Shown here: positions 1-7,512 of the stretch, one piece after another
Layout: the number at the start of each line of letters is the position of its first letter
Position numbering within the stretch: position 1 is the stretch's first letter
Source: Aureispira sp964445645
GTDB taxonomy: Bacteria; Bacteroidota; Bacteroidia; Chitinophagales; Saprospiraceae
Length of the DNA stretch: 64,000 nt
Assembly: GCA_964445645.1 (NCBI GenBank)
Contig: CAYULH010000003.1
Coordinates: forward strand, 50,715 to 114,714
Reading direction: 5' to 3'
The notes under the pieces: model-generated
What the model was told of the DNA's origin: nothing
Database searches by the model: none
The model's input: only the letters and a program-made list of their open reading frames with translations
Position numbers and translations under genes: made by a program

Positions 1-69
1 TTTTAGATTCGTGTATTATGTTTTTTTATTTTTAATTGTTATCTTGTAAATGAAGGATAACTTTATATA

Positions 70-123
70 AGTTGGTTATCCACAATATGGTGCAATGTAG
101 ACTGATTTAGTTGGTTATCCACA
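70..123 (+). repeat. Two direct 15-bp repeats, each containing a perfect DnaA box
   Basis: The 15-mer agttggttatccaca occurs at 70-84 and 109-123 in the same orientation, 39 bp apart start to start. Each contains TTATCCACA, the high-affinity DnaA box known from many bacteria. Surrounding DNA is AT-rich. This could be part of an origin, a DnaA-regulated promoter or a titration site; two boxes alone do not prove an origin. Confidence 0.5.
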
Positions 124-199
124 CCTTTTGTTAATATATAGGGCTTTTGTTCTGTATTGTGTTTGTACAATAGTTAGGTTTCATGAAGAAGCCTCCCGC

Positions 200-261
200 A
201 TTTAGATACATTTGTTTTTGGCAATCGCTCAAGCAACCCTCAAAAACAAAAGAATCTAAAT
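200..261. repeat. Imperfect inverted repeat (hairpin)
   Basis: The arms atttagat (200-207) and atctaaat (254-261) are perfect complements, and inside them ttgtttttg (212-220) pairs with caaaaacaa (241-249). A four-base internal bulge and a 20-base loop separate them. It ends 36 bp before the Avs-like start codon. It may be a terminator of an upstream gene outside the window or a regulatory stem. Confidence 0.5.
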
Positions 262-297
262 TATTACATCCCACAAAAAAATAGTACTTTAAAATCT

Positions 298-3200
298 ATG
301 AGCATTAACTGGAACAATATAAGACCATTAGAAAATTCTCAAAATGAAGGTTTTGAAGAATTAGTTTGTCAATTAGCTCGAAAAGAATCTATACCTAACA
401 AAACAAAATTCATTCGAAAAGGAAAACCAGATGCAGGTGTAGAATGCTTTTGGATATTAAGCAATAATGATGAATGGGCGTGGCAAGCAAAATATTTTAC
501 AGCAAGTCTTACATCAACCCAATGGAAAGAACTTGACCATTCTGTACAAACAGTATTAGATAAACATCCTAACCTTATTAAATACATCATTGCTATTCCC
601 AATGACCCTTCCGATGCTAGATTAAAGGGACAAAAATCGATGCTAGATAAATGGAATGATAGAGTTTCTAAATGGGAAGGTTGGGCATCAACAAAAGGTT
701 TAACAGTAGAGTTTCTTCCTTGGTGGAGTTCTGACTTAATCGACAAACTAAGCAAACAGGAGAATGAGGGACTAAAATATTTTTGGTTTAACAAGGAGGA
801 ATTTACTACTGAGTGGTGCAAAGAACAAACAGAAATGTCTATTCTTGACTTAGGAACTAGATATACTCCAAACTTTAACCCTGCTCTCAATGTTGAATTA
901 AATATAAGTAAAATATTTAATGGGTTATCTAGAAACAAAGAATTCGTCTTAGAAATTACTGAATTATTTGATGAACTATTAACAACAGGAAAAAAGGTTA
1001 TTCCTGACCCAAGTATAAAACAAATAAAGCATCATGCTACTAATTTTCAAAATTTCTTAAAAGACCTCCATAGCCTCTTTCTTAATACGGATTTCCAAGG
1101 AGTTGATTTAATCCCTGTAAGCACTTTTCTTGCCTTATTAGAAAAAATAAAACAAGCTAAGTCAGATATCCTTTTATTCTACATCGAGGAAGAAAGTAAA
1201 GCTCAAAACAAAGAATCTAGCAACTATGGATATTACACAAAATATGGTCGAGAAGCTAGTTCTATAAATAGATTTGATAAAGCGTTTCGTACTTTTGTTT
1301 CTTTCTTAGAAGGTATTTCCGTTAATTTAGCTAATAATCCCTTTCTATTATTAGATGGAGAAGCTGGCATTGGCAAATCGCATTTATTAGCCGATGTTGT
1401 GAAAACAAGAGACAATCAAGACCTAGTCAGTCTTTTCTTTTTAGGTCAACACTTTGTTACCGAAGAAGACCCATGGACTCAAATATTCAGTAAAAACCAA
1501 ATTAGATGTTCTGTTGATGAATTTTTGGGTGCACTAAATTCAAAAGCACAAGTATCTGGTTCTAGATGCTTACTTTTCATTGATGCAGTAAATGAAGGAA
1601 AAGGAAAATTATTCTGGAACTCGAACATCAATAGCTTTTTGTCAAAAATTAAAAAACACGAATGGCTTGGTATTGTTTTTTCAGTTCGAACATCCTATAA
1701 AAAATTACTTTTTCCAAAAGAAAAAATTACTTCTAACAATTTAGTTATCTACACTCACCATGGGTTTTCAAATCAAGAGTATGAAGCATCTAAATTGTTT
1801 TTCAACTTTTATAATATTGAGCTTCCAAGTATACCGTTTCTAAATCCTGAATTTCAAAATCCACTTTTCCTATTATTGTTTTGTGAAGGTTTAAAGAAAG
1901 CAGGTCATAACAGGATTCCTGATGGGTTTCAAGGTATCTCATCTATAATTGAGTTTTTTATAAACAGCATAAATAAAACTCTATCATCCCCAACAAGACT
2001 CAACTATCCAATACATATTAATATAGTTCAAAAAGCCATCAATAAGCTAATTACTTACAAAATTGAAAATCAACAAAGATATATATCCTATGAAACGGCT
2101 TACCTTATCACAACAAATCTGTCAAAAGAATATAACATTAGACAAGGTTTGTTAGAAGAGTTAATTTCAGAGGGTATTCTCTCCAAAAATTTATTTTGGA
2201 AAGGTGATGATAAATATGAAGAGGGTATTTACCTTGCATATGAAAGGTTTGAAGACCACCTTACTGCAAATGTTCTCATAGAAAATTTAATAGAGAGTAG
2301 CAAAGTTTGGTATGCTTCTCTTGTCAAATTGTTTAGCAAAAATTACTTTTTCAATAAAGCAATAAAGCCTAATGGAATTTTACACAAATACATCAAGGAT
2401 GAAAATACTTGCTGGATAAACACAGGTCTAATTGAAGCATTAGCCGTTCAACTTCCCGAGAAATTAAATATAGAAATTTACGAAATAGTCTCTCAATCTG
2501 TCAAGAATAGTGTTCCTATCATTGAATCTTTTATCAAAAGTCTGCTCTGGCGTAAAACCGAAACGACTTCAAAAAAATTAACCTCATATGTAAATTCCAC
2601 AATAGCTCAAGACTATGAATCAGATGAACTATTTCTAAACACGATAATATCAATTACAACAATACCTGACCACTATTTTAATGCAGAGATGCTTCACAAG
2701 TACTTAAACAAGTATAATTTAGGGGATAGAGATTCATGGTGGAACCGTTTTCTAAAAGAAAACTATTACAAATCCTCCGCTGTCAAAAGGTTAGTAGATT
2801 GGGCTTGGGATACAAAAGATAAAAAACATATTTCTGATGAGTCAATATTATTAAGCTCTACAACATTAGCATGGTTTCTCACAAGTACCAATCGTGAACT
2901 TCGAGATTCTTCGACTAAAGCTTTAATTAGTCTCTTAGAAAATAGAATACATCTTCTAGTTTTACTCCTAAAAAAATTTGCTGATACTAATGACCCATAT
3001 ATCTATGAAAGACTTTTTGCAGTTGCTTATGGTTGTGCAATAAGAACAACTCAAAGGGGGAAACTAATAGAATTATGCCAATATATTTTCAATGTTGTCT
3101 TTGATAAAAATCAAATATATCCACATATTTTACTTAGAGACTACGCTAGAGGTGTTATCGAGTATGCAGCATATCTCAATCTTAAATTAGAGTTTGATAT

Positions 3201-4944
3201 TTCAAAAGCTAGACCTCCTTATTCTAGTCTTTGGTCAAATGACATTCCTACAGAATCTGAGTTAAAGATAAAATATGACAAAAAAGAATATTTCCACCTA
3301 TGGGAATCAATTATGGAATTTGGAGATTTTGCCAGATATATCATTGGTACTAACTCCCATTCAACTGATTGGAGTTCTTATAAAAGGGATGAAAAACCTA
3401 TTGATAGAGATGCGATTTTTATTAATTTCAAATCAAAACTATCCATTAATCAAACAGATTTACTAGAGAATCTTACACCTTATAATGAAAATTTCGACGA
3501 TTTACCTCCTGATTTTTCAAACTTATCAGATGAAGAGTTAGAAGAACTTATAGCTACACTTGGAGCCAATTATATCGGAGGAAACGAAGAACCTATTGAT
3601 GAACCATTTGATTTTTCATTTTCAACAAATAGAAAAAATGAACAAGAATTAAAACTGGCTAAGGAGGCTTTCAAAAAATCTTTATCGCCTCAGTTACTAA
3701 AAGAATATGAAACAGAAATTGAACCATTCTTAGATAGCGATAATAACATAGCTAAAAGTAATAGTTATTTTAATTTAAAAATTGCTCAACGATACATTTT
3801 TGATAAAGTCATAAAACTTGGATGGCAACCAAAACTTCATTTAGAATTTGATAAACTAATTGGTACAGGTAGAGCAAGAGATACACAACCACATGAAAGA
3901 ATTGGTAAAAAATATCAATGGATTGCTTATTATGAATTCATGGCAAGACTTTCTGATAACTTTGCTAAATATGAAGAGTGGAGTTTCTCAAATAAAAAAT
4001 TTACAGAATATGAAGGTTCATGGGCTCCTTTTATTCGTGACATAGACCCAACTATACTAATTAAGAACACTGGCAAAAATCAAAAAGAAAATTCTTTAAA
4101 TCATTGGTGGTTAAAAAACGGATATACCAATTGGGAGCTTGAAAACAAGAAATGGTTAGAAAAATTCGACGATTTGCCTAGTCCAGTTAAATTAATAAAT
4201 CCTTTAGATGAAAATAATGAGGAATGGTTAATTCTTGAAGGTCACCCTTCTTGGTCAGAAGAAAAAAAGATTGGAGAGGAAAAATGGGATCAGCCTAGAA
4301 AAAACCTTTGGTATCAAATTAGAAGCTATCTTGTTTCAGTAGATGAATTCGAAACCTTAAAAAAATGGGCACTAAAACAAGATTTTATGGGGCGTTGGAT
4401 GCCAGAATATTCTGATAGATACGAAGTGTTTAGTAGAGAATATTACTGGTCTCCAGCCTATGAGTATTTCAACAAAGAATACTATAATGGTATAGTAAAC
4501 AGAAATATTCATGATCAAGACACAGGTAAACTCATTGGTTCAGCTATGCTAACAGCCGAATCATTTTTATGGGAAACTGGCAATGATAAATCCAAAGAGG
4601 ATTCTTTTCGTTTTCTAAAACCAGCCAAACATATTTATGAAAAAATGAATATGCAATTTGCAGAAGAAGAAGGGAGTTTTATTGATAAGAAATCCCATTT
4701 AGTGTGTTTTGACCCATCAGTAAATTTTGATTCCACTTCTTATTTGCTGATAAAGAAAAAACCTTTTGTTAAGTATCTAAAAGAGAATAACCTCAAAGTA
4801 ATATGGACTGTTTTAGGGCAGAAAAATATTTTGGGAGGTCACTCAAATAGAGCAAACCATCGTGGACAGTTAAATATCAGTGGAGCATATTACCTAGCAA
4901 ATAACAATGATATAAAAGGTAATCTAACACCTCGAAAGCCATAA
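298..4944 (+). CDS. Avs-like (AVAST) STAND NTPase with N-terminal Mrr-type nuclease domain
   Basis: Predicted anti-phage sensor-effector of 1548 residues. Residues 1-150 look like a PD-(D/E)XK nuclease of the Mrr kind: FEELV (19-23), D45 and E49 in KPDAGVE, and QAK at 63-65. A STAND/AAA-type ATPase follows, with Walker A GEAGIGKS at 354-361, a Walker B-like LLFIDA ending near D429 and an arginine in SVRTSY (R464). The remaining thousand residues are rich in helices and aromatic residues, as in the ligand-sensing repeats of Avs proteins. Known members detect phage terminase or portal protein and then cut DNA; nuclease-first Mrr layout and length fit Avs4 best, from memory. Type assignment is inference. 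It stands alone, is AT-rich compared with core genes in the window, and is followed by attC-like palindromes, which suggests horizontal transfer. Confidence 0.75.
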   Translation: MSINWNNIRPLENSQNEGFEELVCQLARKESIPNKTKFIRKGKPDAGVECFWILSNNDEWAWQAKYFTASLTSTQWKELDHSVQTVLDKHPNLIKYIIAIPNDPSDARLKGQKSMLDKWNDRVSKWEGWASTKGLTVEFLPWWSSDLIDKLSKQENEGLKYFWFNKEEFTTEWCKEQTEMSILDLGTRYTPNFNPALNVELNISKIFNGLSRNKEFVLEITELFDELLTTGKKVIPDPSIKQIKHHATNFQNFLKDLHSLFLNTDFQGVDLIPVSTFLALLEKIKQAKSDILLFYIEEESKAQNKESSNYGYYTKYGREASSINRFDKAFRTFVSFLEGISVNLANNPFLLLDGEAGIGKSHLLADVVKTRDNQDLVSLFFLGQHFVTEEDPWTQIFSKNQIRCSVDEFLGALNSKAQVSGSRCLLFIDAVNEGKGKLFWNSNINSFLSKIKKHEWLGIVFSVRTSYKKLLFPKEKITSNNLVIYTHHGFSNQEYEASKLFFNFYNIELPSIPFLNPEFQNPLFLLLFCEGLKKAGHNRIPDGFQGISSIIEFFINSINKTLSSPTRLNYPIHINIVQKAINKLITYKIENQQRYISYETAYLITTNLSKEYNIRQGLLEELISEGILSKNLFWKGDDKYEEGIYLAYERFEDHLTANVLIENLIESSKVWYASLVKLFSKNYFFNKAIKPNGILHKYIKDENTCWINTGLIEALAVQLPEKLNIEIYEIVSQSVKNSVPIIESFIKSLLWRKTETTSKKLTSYVNSTIAQDYESDELFLNTIISITTIPDHYFNAEMLHKYLNKYNLGDRDSWWNRFLKENYYKSSAVKRLVDWAWDTKDKKHISDESILLSSTTLAWFLTSTNRELRDSSTKALISLLENRIHLLVLLLKKFADTNDPYIYERLFAVAYGCAIRTTQRGKLIELCQYIFNVVFDKNQIYPHILLRDYARGVIEYAAYLNLKLEFDISKARPPYSSLWSNDIPTESELKIKYDKKEYFHLWESIMEFGDFARYIIGTNSHSTDWSSYKRDEKPIDRDAIFINFKSKLSINQTDLLENLTPYNENFDDLPPDFSNLSDEELEELIATLGANYIGGNEEPIDEPFDFSFSTNRKNEQELKLAKEAFKKSLSPQLLKEYETEIEPFLDSDNNIAKSNSYFNLKIAQRYIFDKVIKLGWQPKLHLEFDKLIGTGRARDTQPHERIGKKYQWIAYYEFMARLSDNFAKYEEWSFSNKKFTEYEGSWAPFIRDIDPTILIKNTGKNQKENSLNHWWLKNGYTNWELENKKWLEKFDDLPSPVKLINPLDENNEEWLILEGHPSWSEEKKIGEEKWDQPRKNLWYQIRSYLVSVDEFETLKKWALKQDFMGRWMPEYSDRYEVFSREYYWSPAYEYFNKEYYNGIVNRNIHDQDTGKLIGSAMLTAESFLWETGNDKSKEDSFRFLKPAKHIYEKMNMQFAEEEGSFIDKKSHLVCFDPSVNFDSTSYLLIKKKPFVKYLKENNLKVIWTVLGQKNILGGHSNRANHRGQLNISGAYYLANNNDIKGNLTPRKP

Positions 4945-4949
4945 CGCAA

Positions 4950-4989
4950 AAGGCATACACATTGGCAAATTTGCCAAAGAGTATGCCTT
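4950..4989. repeat. Long hairpin directly after the Avs-like gene
   Basis: Outer arms aaggcatac (4950-4958) and gtatgcctt (4981-4989) are perfect complements. Inside lies the palindrome ttggcaaatttgccaa (4962-4977). It begins six bases after the Avs-like stop codon, next to ataacgc at 4941-4947. There is no T-run after it, so it is not a standard intrinsic terminator. It may be part of a cassette recombination site. Confidence 0.6.
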
Positions 4990-5025
4990 GCCAACGCCAC
5001 AAAAAAACACGAAAACCTAACAATA

Positions 5026-5195
5026 TGCATATAGCCATTGGGGTCATATTTCGGGTGCAAAAAGTGCCGTTTTCACTCCCAGAGCGCCAAATCTACGATT
5101 TGACGATTGCTGGAAAATTTAATCGAAAAATCGTAGATTTGGCTTCGTGCAGATGCTTGGGTTTCGTTCTTTGAGCTTCCCCAACGTTATATGCA
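5026..5195. repeat. attC-like nested inverted repeat
   Basis: The outer arms are tgcatatagccattgggg (5026-5043) and ccccaacgttatatgca (5179-5195); read as reverse complements both give tgcatata, a short variable core, then ttgggg. Nested inside is a perfect 16-bp inverted repeat, gccaaatctacgattt at 5086-5101 and its complement at 5128-5143. Imperfect long palindromes bounded by AAC / GTT cores are typical of integron cassette recombination sites. No integrase gene lies in the window, so the assignment is inference. Confidence 0.5.
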
Positions 5196-5342
5196 CCAAC
5201 GTTATAGACCATTAGCGATATTACAATTTTTTTTTAATGCTTTGGTATACATCATATTACACATCTTATAAAATTTTAAAAAATATATAGCCCTTTATTA
5301 TTATTCAATATTGCTCAATGGGGAGCATGGGGAGTTGCCATC

Positions 5343-6020
5343 ATGAATTTGATTGGATTTATTTACCTTCTTTGTAAAGATAGAAAAAACTCTAAAAAGA
5401 TTAGTGACACAGAAAAAGCAGTAAACCAACTTGAAGCACTTACTCAAGAACTACAAACACACTCCAATCTTTTTGAGTCTCAAAATGAAATTTTAGTTGA
5501 GAAAAATGAAATTTTTATAAATCACCTTGAGACCCAAAAAGAAACTCTAAATAGATTAATAGGCATTCAAGAGCAAAATAAAGCTATCGAAGAGCAAAAT
5601 AAAGCTATCGAAGAGCAGAAATTAATATTAGCTGAAGAAGAAAAGCAAAGAAAAGAAGAACTAGAAAAAATTAATGCTAAACCAAGATTGAAAATTCATT
5701 CCTTTTCATCAAAATGGTTTGAAAACTCTTGCAGTATTAATCTTATAAATGGTGGAGAAGTAGCCAAAATCAAAAAAATTGAATTAGTCGATATTGAAGA
5801 AGTTAGAATCTCTGCTCAAACCCCACATGATGTAGCAAAAGATCAAACCTACAAAATAAGTTGGAGAGGTTGGGGAGAAAAATCGCTAAGATGGGGATTC
5901 AAAACTAAAATAACATATGAGGATAAGTTAGGTAATACTTACTCTCAAATATTCAAATTTCATTCAAATAATAAATATAATTTAGACCCTATAATCGAAG
6001 AAACAGAAGAGAAAAAATAA
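5343..6020 (+). CDS. Membrane-anchored coiled-coil protein, unknown function
   Basis: I do not recognise this 225-residue protein. A hydrophobic N-terminus (about residues 2-11) is followed by a coiled coil (about 20-115) with two perfect copies of a 7-residue EEQNKAI repeat, then a soluble beta-rich domain of about 110 residues. The reading frame stays open upstream to 5280, and the unassigned codons (5292-5342) spell a hydrophobic, tryptophan-containing stretch that would complete a transmembrane helix. No ATG, GTG or TTG is found there, so either a rare start (ATT at 5310) is used or the 5' end is damaged. It lies between attC-like palindromes and a TATAACGT motif at 6081, as a gene cassette might. 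Confidence 0.6.
   Translation: MNLIGFIYLLCKDRKNSKKISDTEKAVNQLEALTQELQTHSNLFESQNEILVEKNEIFINHLETQKETLNRLIGIQEQNKAIEEQNKAIEEQKLILAEEEKQRKEELEKINAKPRLKIHSFSSKWFENSCSINLINGGEVAKIKKIELVDIEEVRISAQTPHDVAKDQTYKISWRGWGEKSLRWGFKTKITYEDKLGNTYSQIFKFHSNNKYNLDPIIEETEEKK
5571..5612 (+). repeat. Two perfect 21-bp tandem repeats inside the coiled-coil gene
   Basis: Copies at 5571-5591 and 5592-5612 are identical and a third partial copy starts at 5613. They encode one heptad each of the coiled coil. Such in-frame heptad repeats can change in number by slippage without breaking the frame. Confidence 0.85.
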
Positions 6021-6188
6021 CACAGTGCCTAATTGGAATTATTTCTTGGTGGGGAATAGGATATTAAGGAATACGGACTATATAACGTAAACATAGGGCA
6101 TATTATGACTGAACCATACAGTGTTCCGGGTAATCCTAAAAAAAAGAATGAGATAAGTAAAAAATTTACTTACCCCACTCTAGATAGC

Positions 6189-6392
6189 TTACTCTGTAGG
6201 ATTTCTATTAAAACCTATAGGAGTTCTTTTTGCTATTGGTTCGGGATTGGAATCTGAACCTTCATTTTGCAGTCTAGCCATACTTAATTCATGATTGCGT
6301 TTCGATTCTTCATTAGCGTAATACGCAACTAAAGCAAGAAGCAAAATTAAAAAAGTAAAGCTAGTTGCAAACTTAAAATTAGAACTAGACAT
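6189..6392 (-). CDS. Small single-pass membrane protein, unknown
   Basis: A 67-residue product starting at the internal ATG at 6392; the longer frame from 6422 adds only a low-complexity FYF-rich stretch encoded by AT-rich DNA. About residues 10-26 form one transmembrane helix (LILLLALVAYYA), followed by a charged tail with several Glu, Arg and Asn residues. No family is recognised. The AT-rich intergenic setting means it could be fortuitous; the clear helix plus polar tail supports a real small membrane protein. Confidence 0.4.
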   Translation of the reverse strand: MSSSNFKFATSFTFLILLLALVAYYANEESKRNHELSMARLQNEGSDSNPEPIAKRTPIGFNRNPTE

Positions 6393-6782
6393 AAAATAAA
6401 AATTAAAATAAAAAAATATCAACAGAGTGTTTCTATTAACTTATGACTGCGTTAGAGTACACTGAAAATGCTTTTTGTTGATCTTGCATACATATTAGTC
6501 TGGGAGTCGCAAAGCATTTATTGAGAATAATGTCGTCTAATTCTTATTGTATCTCCTATCAGAATGTTTTTTGTTGAGCAATATTACTCTAATATAGTTT
6601 TTCTTGCTAACAAATTGTATTAAGAAACAAAAATTCAAAACATTTTGTTTTTTAATATCGTTTATAAACCAAAAAAATTGAACTAATTAACCAAAAACTA
6701 TATAAATAAATCCAATAGATAAGGTAATTTAAAGCTACAAAGATTGATTCCATCTGCCCCTCTACAAACACAGCAATCTTTC
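6393..6782. other. AT-rich intergenic region
   Basis: Nothing coding is seen. The stretch contains two similar words ending tttttgttga near 6470 and 6565, and a weak inverted repeat (aaacaaaa 6625-6632, ttttgttt 6643-6650). It separates the accessory left end from the ATPase remnant. Confidence 0.5.
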
Positions 6783-7481
6783 TCATTTTAAAGCAGATTT
6801 AAGATAACTGGAGGAAAAGAAATCAAAATTGGAAAGTCCTGTAAATTTAAAATCTTCAAAGATTTTGGGATGTGACTGTGCATTAATGCCTGTGACCCTT
6901 GTTCCTTCCCGAAATAATACATTCCAATACTTCAAATCTACTACTTCCATCAAGAAGCTATCATTAGAAGTTGCAATGAGTTGGATGTTATTTTCTAGGG
7001 CAGTTAATAAAAATTTGCCAAGTTTAGTAGCTCTATCATAATCTAAACCTTCACAAAGATCATCTATAAAGAAGGTAGCCGTCTGCTGTTTGCTCCTTAA
7101 ATACTGAAAATAAATAAGTAGAGCCAATGCTCTATACATTCCCTGTGAAATTTGAAACTGCGTGGTCTTTCCACTAACATCTTTTTCTTTTAGAAAAAGT
7201 ACGGGTATATTGCCTAGTTTTTCTAGTTCTATAGATACCACTTCATATCCTAAACCATTCAACTTATCAATCACATTATCTCTATCTAGTATACTTAGTG
7301 CTTCATACATTCTTGGTAATTCTGCAATTGCCTTTACAGAACTATAGTCAGTACCATCAATAGACATAAGAGGATGTAAACTCCCAAACTTTAACGCATA
7401 AGATTGCTCTGCCCACATTGCTATTTCTTCCAAATAAGGAAACTTTTTAACATCTCTATAGGATAATGTTTTAAGTTGCAT
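6783..7481 (-). pseudogene. AAA/ABC-type ATPase fragment lacking the Walker A region
   Basis: The 232-residue product carries the second half of an AAA15/AAA_21-type ATPase: a signature-like SQGMYRAL, a strong Walker B TFFIDDLCEGLD and an IATSND segment after it. There is no P-loop (GxxxxGK) anywhere. The N-terminus, LKTLSYRDV, resembles the usual first strand of such proteins but passes directly into mid-protein sequence, which suggests an internal deletion of the nucleotide-binding region. It starts 31 bp after the mutase stop codon on the same strand. Full-length relatives are about 350-450 residues. It may be a remnant or a subunit needing a partner; I favour remnant. Confidence 0.55.
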
Positions 7482-7512
7482 TTCTTATTGTTTAAATAAC
7501 AGAAGCCCAGCC

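Larger units (their letters stand above)
1..297. other. AT-rich leader region before the Avs-like gene
   Basis: No convincing coding sequence is visible. The stretch is very AT-rich and holds two DnaA-box-like direct repeats (70-84 and 109-123) and an imperfect inverted repeat at 200-261. The promoter of the Avs-like gene should lie here, but I could not define it. The left edge is cut by the window. Confidence 0.6.
4945..5342. other. Non-coding region with attC-like palindromes
   Basis: This 398-bp gap holds two structured palindromes (4950-4989 and 5026-5195) and a repeated caacgttata word at 5182-5191 and 5198-5207. A 70-codon open frame at 4962-5174 runs straight through both palindromes and has no protein-like composition, so I treat it as spurious. 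See the two repeat entries. Confidence 0.6.

Noticed and set aside
369..938. 189-codon open frame on the minus strand inside the Avs-like gene
   Set aside because: Shadow of the strong plus-strand coding sequence with clear Mrr motifs.
4962..5174. 70-codon open frame after the Avs-like gene
   Set aside because: It runs through two palindromes, has no protein-like composition and no ribosome site.
6107..6259. Small plus-strand frame of about 50 codons (starts MTEPYSVPGN)
   Set aside because: It overlaps the minus-strand membrane-protein frame and has no recognisable feature beyond its first 30 residues; coding status cannot be decided.
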